Shown here one piece after another: positions 1 through 11,101 of a stretch of 64,000 nucleotides of DNA (positions are counted from its first letter, which is position 1; every line of letters starts with the position of its first letter). Under the pieces are notes generated by a model, which searched no databases, was not told the DNA's origin, and saw only the letters and a list, made by a program, of their open reading frames with translations. The translations under genes and the position numbers were made by a program. The DNA comes from Dichomitus squalens LYAD-421 SS1. Taxonomy: Eukaryota > Basidiomycota > Agaricomycetes > Polyporales > Polyporaceae. The stretch is taken from NCBI RefSeq assembly GCF_000275845.1, contig NW_006766917.1, positions 70,293-134,292 of the forward strand, written 5' to 3'.

Positions 1-3000
1 TCGTGGGCGGTACACTCAAGGACTACCAGCTGAAGGGTCTGCAGTGGATGGTCAGCTTATACAACAACAAGCTGAACGGTATCCTTGCAGACGAAATGGT
101 GCGTTACCGCGATGTCGCTATAGGTGCTATGGCTGACAGGTTTTCATAATAGGGTCTCGGGAAGACTATACAGACGATCTCGCTCATCACCTTCCTCATT
201 GAGTCAAAGAAACAGCGCGGGCCATACCTCGTCATCGTGCCGCTGTCGACCATGACCAACTGGTCGAGTGAGTTTGCCAAGTGGGCGCCGAGCGTGAAGA
301 TGATCTCGTACAAGGGCAACCCGGCGCAGCGGAAGGTCCTCCAGACGGACCTCCGGACGGGCAACTTCCAGGTCGTCCTTACCACGTACGAGTACATCAT
401 CAAGGATCGGATTCACCTCAGTAGGATGAAGTGGATATACATGATCATCGGTACGTGCTCTATTCTGCACGCGACATATGCATCAACGTGCTTATACTTT
501 GCCTATAGATGAGGGTCACCGTATGAAGAACACGCAGAGTAAACTAGCACAGACGCTCACGCAGTACTACCACTCCCGCTACCGCCTCATCCTCACCGGG
601 ACGCCGCTTCAGAACAACCTCCCAGAACTGTGGGCGCTGCTCAACTTCGCGCTGCCGAAAGTCTTTAACTCTGTCAAGTCATTCGACGAATGGTTCAACA
701 CTCCGTTCGCGAACTCGGGCACGGGCGACAAGATCGAGCTGAACGAAGAAGAGGCATTGCTCATCATCCGTCGTTTGCACAAGGTGCTGCGTCCGTTCTT
801 GCTTCGTCGTCTCAAGAAGGACGTCGAGTCGGAGCTGCCGGACAAGGTCGAGAAGGTGATCAAGGTCCGCATGTCGGCGTTGCAGTCGCAACTGTACAAG
901 CAGATGAAGAAGTACAAGATGATCGCGGACGGCAAGGACGCTAAAGGGTGCGTCGTGGTGATTTACTGGAACGGGAGTGAATGTGTTGACGTATTGCGTG
1001 ATAGCAAACCGGGTGGCGTCAAGGGTCTGAGCAATGAGCTTATGCAACTGCGGAAGATCTGCCAGCACCCGTTCTTGTTCGAAAGCGTCGAGGACAGGGT
1101 CAACCCGAGCTCAATGATCGACGACAAGCTCATTCGGAGCTCGGGCAAGATCGAGCTGCTCTCGCGAATCCTGCCGAAGTTCTTCGCTACCGGCCACAGA
1201 GTAAGTTACGCGAAGTTTGACACGTCCAGTGATTATCAGACTAATGTCGCTACGTTAGGTCCTCATCTTCTTCCAGATGACGAAGGTCATGGATATCATG
1301 GAGGACTTCCTCAAGATGATGGGCTGGAAGTACCTCCGTCTCGACGGTGGTACGAAGACCGAAGACCGTGCAGGTCATGTCCAGCTCTTCAACGCTCCCA
1401 ACTCCGAGTACAAGGTCTTCATTCTCTCGACTCGCGCTGGTGGTCTTGGCCTCAACTTGCAGACCGCCGACACTGTCATTATGTATGTTCCTATCTATTG
1501 CTCGTAGCTGATAGCATGCTTATGCCTTCATGCCGTATATAGCTTTGACAGTGATTGGAATCCTCATGCGGATCTCCAGGCGCAGGACCGTGCTCACCGT
1601 ATCGGTCAAACCAAGGTTGTCCGTATCCTGCGGTTCATCACGGAGAAGAGTGTTGAGGAGTCGATGTTTGCGCGCGCTCGGTACAAGCTCGACATCGATG
1701 ACAAGGTCATCCAGGCCGGTCGTTTCGACAACAAGTCGACCCAGGAGGAGCAGGAGGAGTTCTTGGTATGTAACTGACAACTACCTACAATACCATTCCT
1801 TACATGCGTTGCTTCTAGCGTTCTATTCTCGAAGCCGATCAAGAGGAGGAGAACGAGGAGGCCGGCGACATGAACGACGACGAGATCAACGAGATCATCG
1901 CCCGTTCAGACGAGGAGGCCGTGATCTTCCACGAAATCGATGTTCAACGCGAACGCGAGGCTCTGGAGAAATGGCGGCGCGCTGGTAACCGCGGCAAGCC
2001 CCCACCGCCCCTCATGCAACTTGAAGAGCTTCCGGAGTGCTATCGGGCGGACGAGCCATTCGCCGAGCCTGACGCCATCGACGAGCTAGAGGGCCGTGGA
2101 CACCGTCGTCGCACCGTTGTCAACTACAACGACGGTCTCAGCGATGACCAGTGGGCATTGGTAAGCCTATTCGTCGCGCATCCATATTAGCTGTGCTTAC
2201 GCCCACTGCTTAGGCCTTGGAGGAGGGTGAAGACCTACAGGAGCTTTCCGAGCGTGCCCGTGAAAAGAAAGAGCGTCGTGCCCAGAACAAGCTACTCAAG
2301 GATATTGACATCGTCGACTCGCCGGGTCCCGACCTCGACACTCCTCGTGGTAGTCGTAAGAACAAAAAGGGCAAGGGCAAGGTGCCCGCGGCCGACTTCG
2401 ATCTAGGCACTCCCGCGAGCAGCAGCAAGAGAAAGCGTGGCGGCGGCAAGTCGACATCAATGACTCCCTCGCTCATTGACGATGAGGATGATGAGCGCGA
2501 CACTGTGAGGTTAATCGTGATATGATCCAGCACCAATACTGACGGACTGCATAGAAACGCCGCAAGACGAAGCAGGAGCTGCCACCACCCATCAAGGAGA
2601 AGATGAAGAAAGCTCTTAACGACGTTCACAAGGCTGTTCAGAATCTCGAGGACGAGACGGGCCGGAGGCGCAGCGACTTGTTTAGGGAACTCCCAGATAG
2701 ACGGGTTAGTGTCTCGTTCAATTCTTCGCTTCCGAGGTCACTAACATCAGACATAGGAATACCCTGACTACTATCAGCTCATTCAGCAACCTATCGCCCT
2801 TTCGACCATCCGGAAGCGTATCAGCTCGCATTACTACAAGAATGTCCTCGACTTCCGGGAAGACATGCGACTGATGTTCAATAATGCTCGAACGTACAAT
2901 CAGGAGGGCTCATGGGTGTATGTCGATGCAGAGGAGATGGAAAAGGTATTCGACGCTGCATTCGCTAAGCACATCGTCGGCAGCGGCCTACCTGGGGCAC

Positions 3001-3158
3001 CATCAGGCAGCGCGGCCGGCGGTTCGTCTGGTGGCTATGACTCGGCACTGACGCCCGTGGACGACGACGACTCGCGACCAGCCCCTTCTCGTAGCAAGAG
3101 TGCACGGAAGCAGGTCATAAGCGATGATGAATACATGACCCCGAGCGACGAGGAGTGA
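1..3158 (+). CDS. SNF2: SNF2/STH1-type chromatin-remodelling ATPase, 3' part
   Basis: C-terminal part of the ATPase of a SWI/SNF or RSC type remodeller, which slides or evicts nucleosomes in the nucleus. The left edge cuts the gene; frame starts at base 3, just before helicase motif I (ADEMGLGKT, split by the first intron). Exons I place: 1-98, 153-450, 509-947, 1005-1200, 1259-1482, 1543-1765, 1819-2160, 2214-2504, 2555-2704, 2757-3158. Motifs seen in order: DEGH box, LTGTPLQNN, the [11 protein letters not shown] and [11 protein letters not shown] helicase-C motifs, a SnAC-like acidic segment ([15 protein letters not shown]), a Lys/Glu-rich linker, then a bromodomain ([13 protein letters not shown] to [10 protein letters not shown]) ending about 50 residues before the stop. 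That domain order is the Snf2/Sth1 subfamily, not ISWI or CHD. SWI/SNF versus RSC cannot be decided without the N-terminus. The intron at 948-1004 is 57 nt, in frame and stop-free. Confidence 0.95.
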
Positions 3159-3490
3159 GAGTTTTCTTGAACGACGTTGTGCCCTTGGCTTTCCGGATTT
3201 TGCGCTCGTTCTAGCTTTGTCCTATCTCATGTAATACTATTTTGTAGTTAATAGAGAATGTGTAATTCGCGAGCTGATTCTCCCGCAGAGTATGGGATGC
3301 ATGATTTTGCCATGAGACGACTGACATTTGTGTATTGCTGCTGCACGGGGCTATGATAATCACTGCTCAATTCGATACGCGCGGTGAGCCTTAAACTGTA
3401 CTACAAGTACATACGCTGACCCTAAGCACTACACCAGGATGCTACAAGCAAGCAATAGTAGCCACTTTCGAGAATATTATCATCGCTATC
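3159..3490. other. Convergent intergenic region
   Basis: Lies between the 3' ends of the remodeller and the minus-strand gene at 3491-4163. It should carry both 3' UTRs. I see no ORF, repeat or RNA gene in it. Confidence 0.6.
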
Positions 3491-4163
3491 CTAGTTCACA
3501 ACGCGTCCAGATGCAGCCTGACCCTTGTCCAGCGCAGACAACAACTCGTCGTACAGTATTTCACCCACCGCAGGGTTGAAGTAGTTGAGTATCCTAGGGT
3601 GGTCCTGATATATAACTGGGTATGTGGTCTGCCCGTTTTCCTGCACGCAGTTCGTATTCGTCACCTCATCATCCCAGCTTCGCTGCAAACCACAACAAAA
3701 GGCGCTCACCTGAATGGGACGCATATGCCTCAGATTTGGCACGACACCATGTCTCCAGGAGAACTTATTGTCTCTGCGAACCCATACAAGGACGCGATCT
3801 CCCGTCTGAGGACGAAGCCGAATTAATCAGTAGGCCAGAGGCGAATGCAATTGTGTGGCTCACCTTGAAGTGGTTCCGCCTGATGTACCGCGCATAGTCT
3901 ATTGAGTCTCCTCGGAGGTCTTCGGTTAGCCCGCGGGTATGAACCCGGTCTATGGTTTTGTCTGCAGTATCCACGCAGGTTGCTGACTGGCATGGCTCCA
4001 GTCCCTTCCCCTTGAGCTTGGAGACACCTTGAGGACTGCGTCCATTCGACGGTGATTCAGGAGTGTTCAATAACACGGTAGCTAATGGACCTCGTAGCGT
4101 CTGACTTGATGCAGCGCTAATACAGTGCATATCGTGCGGTTGTGTGGCATAAGGTGGGGTCAT
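3491..4163 (-). CDS. Small lineage-specific protein, paralogue family member 2 (181 aa)
   Basis: Function unknown. Model: complement of 3864-4163, 3710-3805 and 3491-3640, three phase-0 exons of 100, 32 and 49 codons. Exon 2 opens with TGDRVLVW and is rich in basic and aromatic residues. Exon 3 has TYPVIYQDHPR, then LNYFNPAVGEIL. The same architecture recurs at 5023-5624 and 14002-14489: intron 1 directly before G-[DE]-[KR]-V, exon 2 of 31-32 codons, and Y-P-V-[IL] at codons 7-10 of exon 3. N-termini differ strongly between members. The hydrophobic and aromatic spacing in exons 2-3 resembles a small beta-barrel (Tudor/SH3-like) module, but that is inference. Intron 2 (3641-3709, 69 nt) is a multiple of three without stops, so retention would add 23 residues. 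The start is the first ATG of the open frame; an upstream exon is possible. Confidence 0.6.
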
Positions 4164-5022
4164 CTCGATAGAAGCGAGACGTTGTCGACTGCTTCGGATT
4201 TAGTGGTTAGCACTGTGTGTCCAGAACCGATAGGCCAGTATTCTGTGCTGTAAATAATAGCACTCACGTTTCTCAGTAACGAGACAAAATTGAACGATAC
4301 AAAAGTACGTCAGGAATCATGAAGGTACAGATCAGTGGTGAAGCGGTTGAAAGCGACTGTATAGCGCGTGGAAGGTTGAGCGCTTCTATGAAAGCTTCGG
4401 GGTAGGTACCCGCGATCCGAGTATGGGTGGCATGCCTGGAAAGCCCCTCCGTATCGACTCACCGTGAATATTCCGATTTATACTTCTTTTGTGGTATCAC
4501 CCTTTGGGCAGAAAACTGATTACTTCTACGTACATAATAACAAATGCCTCATCTTGAAGTGACTTGAATGCCTGATGCGGTAATACCATTCACTCCATGT
4601 CACAATGAACATGTCAATGCGGACGTAGTACAAAGTAGAGACTTTGAAGCGGGAAGTTTGTGATATCCCCAACACATCAAATAATCACCATTGGATGCCG
4701 TGAACATGGTGGATTGCAGCGCTTCCTTGCTAACTTCCTACTATGCGACGGGATCAAGTTGGCATCGGGCGAACCAACCAACCTCCAAAGACGGTGACAT
4801 ATAGAGCTCGAACTCGAGAAAATATCGTAGGAATGACGCCAGAACATCACGCGGAGTCTTTGAGGCTACTGCTAAGCACGATTGACATCGGTTTACAAAT
4901 ATCATACACCAGGCCCAATGTCACAGAAGTACACTATGATCGAGGTTGTAACGAACACCAAATATGACTGCCCTCCTCTCTACAGCTCAGAACAAAAAAA
5001 CAAAGTACACGAGAGGCACTTA
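4164..5022. other. Intergenic region between two paralogous small genes
   Basis: Promoter side of the gene at 3491-4163 and 3' side of the gene at 5023-5624, both minus strand. AT-richer than its surroundings, with only short frames. I recognise no gene or repeat. Confidence 0.5.
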
Positions 5023-5624
5023 TTACCAAGGATCAACACGTGTCAACGTTTTGCTGTCAAAATATGATACAACGCGAGGTTTGCATTGTATGAGTACGGG
5101 GTATGCACAATAGGTAGGGAACTGTTGAGAACGTAAATCGTCAGCCCTCCTTGATGTTGCATGCGCCACCATACTTACATGCTTTGGCGGGAAGACCGTC
5201 AGGTCAGCGATATGAAGGTATCGCCAGCGTTCTGGGCTGGATTCGCATGGTACCCTCACTCTCTCGCCGCTCTATCAAAAGAAATGTCAGTGATTGGTGT
5301 GCCACTGGATGCATAACCGTAACTTGCCTTGAATCGTGGACAGCTGTGTTCGTTAGCATCATCGAAACTGCTTGATTCTTCTGTTTCTTCGTATGATAGC
5401 TCGCTGTCAGAAATGGGTGCCTCCTCGGCGACAGATTCCGGAAAATCTTCCTTGAGGGCCTCCGCCGCCAAGCAAGACAGTATCCCTAAACGTGTATTCG
5501 CTGCCTCGTTTTCCGATGCGAGCGATGCGAGCTTCCTCGCGAGGAGCTCAGCAAAAGCGAGGTCGCTCAGAGCGTTGAGCGCCTCCTTTGTTCCACTGGT
5601 GGCGTGTTGGACAGGCTGAGCCAT
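5023..5624 (-). CDS. Small lineage-specific protein, paralogue family member 1 (162 aa)
   Basis: Function unknown. Model: complement of 5328-5624, 5179-5271 and 5023-5121; 99, 31 and 32 codons plus stop, both introns phase 0. Exon 1 encodes an Ala/Leu-rich helical N-terminus (LSDLAFAELLARKLASLA) followed by a very acidic Ser/Glu tract. Exon 2 begins SGERVRV and exon 3 carries AYPVLIQCKPRVVSYF. The exon boundaries and the G-E-R-V and Y-P-V-L positions match the genes at 3491-4163 and 14002-14489, so it is a paralogue although overall identity is low. Intron 1 (5272-5327) has a non-canonical GC donor: the junction reads AAG|gcaagt with a normal AG acceptor. Splicing there is required to keep the frame into the conserved exon 2. 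The acidic tail before a putative beta-barrel suggests an interaction module, by inference only. Confidence 0.6.
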
Positions 5625-6238
5625 CGGGAAGAGAATCGGCTATGACGAAATTCAGAGAGGTGAGAGAAACCCAAGGTTGCTCGAAAGGACGTTATCGGGA
5701 CAGGATCCGAGTAGAGGGACAGGAGGGAAGGAGGATACGAGTAGATGAGGGTGATGGAGGAACCCCTAAAATTTGGTGGCGGAAAGACTAATAGTGGCGC
5801 AAGGCGAGTGGCAAAGATGATTTGGCCACCAGCACAGTGGAGGGACAATTGAAGACAACGAAAACAGCCCAGCGGAGGGTGGCGATATAGGTGACGAAGC
5901 AGAGAGAAGCGCTGCGGAGAACGTTCGAGCGACCCACTTACTGGTGGCACTGCATGGCGGTAAGTCACGTGCCTTATCATCGAACAATAACTTTACCTTT
6001 GTTCCCTCGAGCGAATCGCGGGCTACGTTGCTTCCAGCATTCAGTGCAACGGAAGATGAGGCGAGATGGTATGAGAGACACCACATTACCGTGCTTTATC
6101 GCCGAAAGAGCGCGCGAGAGGTAACGGCACGCACGGCACGCAGGTCTTGACATAAAGGGCAGTCGAAATGATACATGGACGATCTTACGTCTACACGCAA
6201 CCCTTGCCTTGTCATAGAAGCGGGGTAGTGGGAGCACT
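5625..6238. promoter_or_regulatory. Upstream region of the 5023-5624 gene
   Basis: Separates this minus-strand gene from the 3' end of GCN20, so it should hold the gene's promoter and the GCN20 3' UTR. A CACGTG palindrome lies near 5967. No TATA box or further gene recognised. Confidence 0.4.
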
Positions 6239-9200
6239 TCACGGTTTTGCTTTGATGCCACTGACAATGAGGCTCTGCGGAAAGATGTTAGTGTACGCCG
6301 TCATCTCTGCATATCAATCGACAAACCTTGTAAGCCTGGACGTCGCCTTTGAATTTGCTGACGGTACCATCGGCGCAAACCCAGAGCTGAGATTCCGATC
6401 AGCTCCGATCTTGATAAACAGACCATTGTACTGACCTCTGTTGCGACGGACGTGATGAAGCGCTCGTCGTGGGAGATGAGGATGACACCGCCGTTCCAAG
6501 TGGCCAGCGCATTCATCAGAGCATCGAGACCCTGAACGTTTGTGAGTAGCAGCCGAGGTCCCTGAGTCAAGGAGCTTACCTCCATATCCAGGTGGTTAGT
6601 CGGCTCATCCAGGAGCAGGACATGTGGCCTTTGCAGCGACAGAACGGCGAAGGCTACACGGGACTTCTGACCTCCAGAGAGCGTGCCGATCGGCTGCAGG
6701 CCGGTCATCCCAGAGATCTGGAAGTTACCCAGGTGCGAGCGGTACTCCTGCTCCGTCTTTCCAGGAAACTTGTGCGCTAGGAACTGCACGGGAGACATGG
6801 TGGGGATGAGACTGTCGACATGATGCTGTGCGAAGTAACCGCTGAAAGGATGTCAGCGATACTCTGCGCTGATAGACAGCATAGATGACCTACATACGAA
6901 GACGGCCATTCTGGTTGACATGTCCCTGTATGGGCTTTAGTTCGCCCGTGAGCAGCTTGATTCTAGTCACGACACGTCAGCAACAGCCGGATGTGTTGGT
7001 GAAAGAAGCAAACGACGCACAGCGTTGACTTTCCTGCACCGTTGGGACCAATAACAGCAATACGAGAGTCGAGACCGACGTCAATGTTGACACCCTTCAA
7101 CAAGATTTTGTCCGGAGTGTATCCAAACGTGACCTCGTTTAGTTGGAGCACCGGCGGCGAGATCTTCTCCGTCTCAGGGAATTTGAAGGTCTCCGTGTCC
7201 TCCTCTTCTGGCGGAGTAAGCTCCGGGAGCTTCTCCAGAATCTTGATTTTGGACTGCGCCTGGGCCGCTCGATTGGCATTGTACCGCCAGCGGTCGATGA
7301 AGGCCTGCAAGTGCTTGCGGTACTCCATCTGGGTCTCGTATTCCTTCCGAAGGTTGCGGTCGCGCTCAGACTTAGTGGAGTAGAACTGCGTGAAGTTGCT
7401 ATCGCGTACCAGGATAAGAACAGCTTTCACACAGGATTATACACCACTTACCCTTTGTAGTAATCGAGGCGCGCAGAGTGCATGTGGACGATATCGGTCG
7501 CAACGGCATCGCTAAACACATTGGTGATGACCAACGAAATTGTAGACAACACTCTGTGACTTACAGGAATGCTCGGTCGTGGGATCTGTCAAAGCGCGTT
7601 GATAGTTGGATTATGAACGTGAACAGCAGAGACAACTACTCACACGACGAGGAGGGTGCCTGGCCAGGTCTGCAAGTAATCTTCCAGCCACGCCAAGGCA
7701 TTGAGATCAACTGACTAGAAAGTTAGCGTGAACGCGGGCGCTAAAGCAGCACGAGTCCTTACTGTGGTTAGAAGGCTCATCAAGAAGCAGTAACGCAGGC
7801 TACACTCGCAAAATTAGACATTGATGACGGAATGTATGGGAACCCCTGTACCTTCACAAACAGTGCTCTCGCTAGAGCGAGACGCATACGCCAACCACCA
7901 CTGAACGACTTTGTCGGTCGCTTCTGATCTTCCTCGCTGAAACCGAGGCCTGCAAGACGATCAGTACTAAGGAGACGTATAGTGCCAGAACAGTATTTCC
8001 TTACCAGCAAGTAATGCCGCCGCTCGTGCAGGTCCGCTCTCAGCGTCCATGTCAGCAAGTCGTGCGTGCACCTCCGCCAAACGCGTCTGTGCTTCGTCCC
8101 GCGCGTCCTCGAATCGCTTGTCGTCGCCCTCGTTGTCAAGCTCGGCAAGCTTCGCGTTCAACGACGCTTCCTCGCGCAAAAGCGTATCTCGCCAGACGTC
8201 TGCCTTGAGCACCGAGTCCAATGCGAGGGTTTCGTCTCCGACGATTTCTTGTTCGACGAAGAGGATGGTGATGTGTGGAGGAATCGGCACGTCACGCATG
8301 GCAATGTGCCGGAGAAGCGTCGATTTACCGACACCGTTGCGACCAATGAGACCATAGCGGCGGCCATATGCGAGCGTTAGGGATGCGCCAGATCTAGTAG
8401 GCGCATACATTGAATAAGAGATCATGGACATGAATCACACCAATGACATACAGGATGCGGTTTGAGCCAAAATTGACATCGATGTTCGTGAGGTGGATAT
8501 CCTTCGACTTGTTCTTCGACGCTGCGGCGGCGTCGAGAGGGTTGATCTTCATGAACATCTCTTCATATGTTTGCTATGCGAGACTGCCAGTCAGACTCGG
8601 AAGCTCGAGGGAGGTCGATGTTACGCACCTGTTTCTTGTGCTGGTCGAGCAGCCTGGAGCCCTCGTACAAGTTCCCGGTGCGCTTTGAACGCTTCTCGAT
8701 CTTGGCCTGTATGACAGCGTATGAAGAGCCGCATTTCCGTGAGAAGCGTAGTGATCACGTACTCTGAGCTTGTTCTCCTGCTTCTCCAACTTCTTGACGT
8801 CGACGCGCGAAGCCCTGCGACGAGCATTCGTACCGGGAGCGGGATGAAGGCAGACGCAAGCACTCACTTTCCCTTGTTGATGCTTTCGAGATCGACGCCC
8901 TCGGTAAAAGCGATGGTGTTGCTCATGTTGTTCGCCTTACTGAGATCCATGACCTTGTCTAGCCTGACCAGGCCACTACCCTTGCCGGTGCGGTTCTTCT
9001 CCTCACGGCGAGACAGCGGCTCCTTCAGCAAATCTGCAAGGCGATTCACAAGGTTCTCCAAGTCAACTCTCTTCGCCTGACTAGACGAAGAGCCAATGGC
9101 AGAATCCAGAATGTCGCGAGTGACTTGCAGGACATCTTCGTCTTCCGCCGCGTCGTCGAGGTCCAAGAGGTAGCCAGAGAGGTATTGGACGATGATCTCC

Positions 9201-9256
9201 TCGGTACCGGGTAGGGTACTTCGGATCTGTTCTGCGATATCTTCAGAAGATACCAT
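6239..9256 (-). CDS. GCN20: GCN20-type ABCF ATPase (translation and eIF2-kinase regulator)
   Basis: Soluble ABCF protein with two ATP-binding cassettes and no membrane segments. Gcn20 partners Gcn1 on ribosomes and helps activate the Gcn2 kinase when amino acids run short. I reconstruct 16 exons, 737 aa (yeast Gcn20: 752): 8868-9256, 8763-8814, 8629-8706, 8452-8573, 8005-8393, 7852-7949, 7763-7799, 7644-7710, 7565-7585, 7452-7511, 7021-7398, 6894-6962, 6580-6841, 6436-6531, 6327-6386, 6239-6274. Cassette 1: Walker [10 protein letters not shown], signature [17 protein letters not shown], Walker [10 protein letters not shown], then SHDRAFL. Cassette 2: [42 protein letters not shown]. The N-terminal helical domain and the linker ([16 protein letters not shown]) match Gcn20 rather than Arb1 or New1. 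Start is the ATG at 9256; an in-frame ATG at 9289 is possible. The exon at 7565-7585 is only 21 nt. Confidence 0.95.
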
Positions 9257-9817
9257 GTCGAGATTGGCAGGAAAAGTGGAAGATAGCACAACCCGAGTTG
9301 AGCAGATGGATGCTTATGCGTGAGACTCACGGAAATTATGGCTCCCGACAAGATCGGAGCATCGGCGCTTACCTTCGAACTCTGTTGGCCAGTGCCTCCA
9401 CTTGGCATGGCGCCACAGCGCAATGCACTCGGCGATACAGCGGACAGCAAGTAACAATGGAGCTCTGTTCACTACCAGCTGCCTTAGGCGTATCAAGTGT
9501 TCGCATTGAATCTTGTTGTGATGCCTGTAGGATCCCATGTGACTGGGATCTGTCTAAGTGGGCGCTGACGAACTCTTCGTAGTGATGCTGTCTTCAGGTT
9601 TACCAGCACGCGCCACGGCGTCAGGTATCCAGAGCTGTGACTCGAATTCGAAGAATCGCCGGCCGCGGAGGCTATGCACCGCAGCGTATACTAGTACGGC
9701 ACCACCCCGTACACTACTAGTGTCTTTCATCCTGCTCAACTCGCATTCTCGTCTTATCATTCTTCGAACGTCTCGGCGTCTCGGGTGGCACTGTCGCCCT
9801 CTAAAGGAACTTAAGTC
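9257..9817. promoter_or_regulatory. Divergent intergenic region GCN20 / membrane protein
   Basis: Separates two divergently transcribed genes and so should hold both promoters. Short frames exist on both strands but none has convincing splice sites or composition. No TATA box identified. Confidence 0.45.
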
Positions 9818-11101
9818 ATGATGGTCTTGTTCTTCGCAGAGGCCGTCTCACTTGGACTAATCACTTATGGGATGGGTTTACTCCCTTTATGCACATCATC
9901 CAGTACGATACTTCCATGCTCTCATCGTCTTTGGGCTAGACAATCTGTCTCAGATTCCTCCTTGTCCGCTATGACGATTCTGGGGACTGGACGTCTCCTT
10001 GGCTCTGCAGGGGCCATCGTGGCCGCGAAGTGCGCCAACACTTGCCAAGCTCCCTCGAGCCAGACTGACTGATATCTGATTCCTGCAGGTTGTTCTTGGG
10101 GGCGGCCTCCACCTATATGCGCAGCGCACCCTTCTCACGCACCGCCATGACTCTATCGGACGTGGGCGGTATCTTGTTCATATTGATCGCAGACGGTCGA
10201 CTCTCGTTCCCGTTCATCGGCGCTGGACGTAGACGTCGTCCACGGGCGGACTCAAACCCCCATGAACGGCTACCCCTAGTCGCACTGCACTCCGGGCAGG
10301 ATAGTATGAATTCCACAGATCTAGAGCCATTCGAGCCCGGATCGGCCCCGCAGGCGACAGTCCCAGATGCCGTTATCCCTCGTATGACACCGATTTCCAG
10401 ACACTACCAGCGACGTATCTACTGGTTCACGTTCGCGCTGGTAATCCATGAGATCGCGAGAGCTATTGATATCAAAGTCCAAGTCTTGAACGGGTTGACA
10501 AGAATGGCGCCGGACACTAGCGTTGAGGAGACCGCCGTCCTCGTCACTGCCTCCGCGTATCTATATTCGGCAACCCGACAGGGTAGCTATCTACGGCCAA
10601 TGCCCTCTCTAATCCACTTCATGTGTACTGATCTACGCCCACGAACTTAGGCTTGATGGGAATCGCCCTCGCGACGACGCTCCGCTTGGCCGCTCTCCCG
10701 ATCCCCAGTTGCAAACAGCATGTGCTTGTGTTCGCTGCAGCGCCTACAATTGTGAAGCTGTTCGCATACATCGTCGTTGTATTCTTTCAAATAACCGTGG
10801 ATCAATACCGGTCCCTCCCTCTTGTGGTCGTGCAGTCATTTACTGTAGGTTCCAAAGATTCCTCTCCCTTGTGGAAGTTCTGTTCACAACTGTCCGTTAG
10901 TCTATTATGGTCGTCTATGCCGTCTTCATGAGACGCTCTCTTATCAAGTCGCCGGTCAAGAACGGGCGGGGCTTTTGCATGAGATTCCTGCTATTGGGGG
11001 TAGGGGCTTTGTTGCCATGGACCATCGCCATGACATTGATAGCAATCAATGTCTTGACGAATCCGCATGTATCGTCGTTGATACAAGCATCGTTGGAATA
11101 G
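9818..11101 (+). CDS. Multi-pass membrane protein, unknown family (366 aa)
   Basis: Family not recognised. Four exons, 9818-10029, 10089-10582, 10651-10844 and 10901-11101, join in frame through canonical introns. The first intron ends CTGACTGATATCTGATTCCTGCAG, with an ideal branch site. Hydrophobic stretches consistent with membrane spans occur at the N-terminus (MVLFFAEAVSLGLITYGMG), around LSDVGGILFILIA, GIALATTLRLAALPI, VLVFAAAPTIVKLFAYIVVVFF, SIMVVYAVF and near the C-terminus (LLLGVGALLPWTIAMTLIAI). An Arg-rich patch (GAGRRRRPR) and a polar loop of about 100 residues lie in the middle. The layout resembles fungal orphan 6-7 span proteins, but I see no transporter or receptor signature. 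Additional 5' exons are possible, and a second ATG directly follows the first. Confidence 0.55.

Noticed and set aside
478..1542. 354-codon uninterrupted frame as a single-exon gene
   Set aside because: It is remodeller exons read through two introns; family alignment requires splicing at 948-1004 and 1201-1258.
3683..3709. 27-nt GTGAGC...GCAG intron in the 3491-4163 gene
   Set aside because: Too short to splice. The 69-nt alternative gives the exon length shared with the paralogues.
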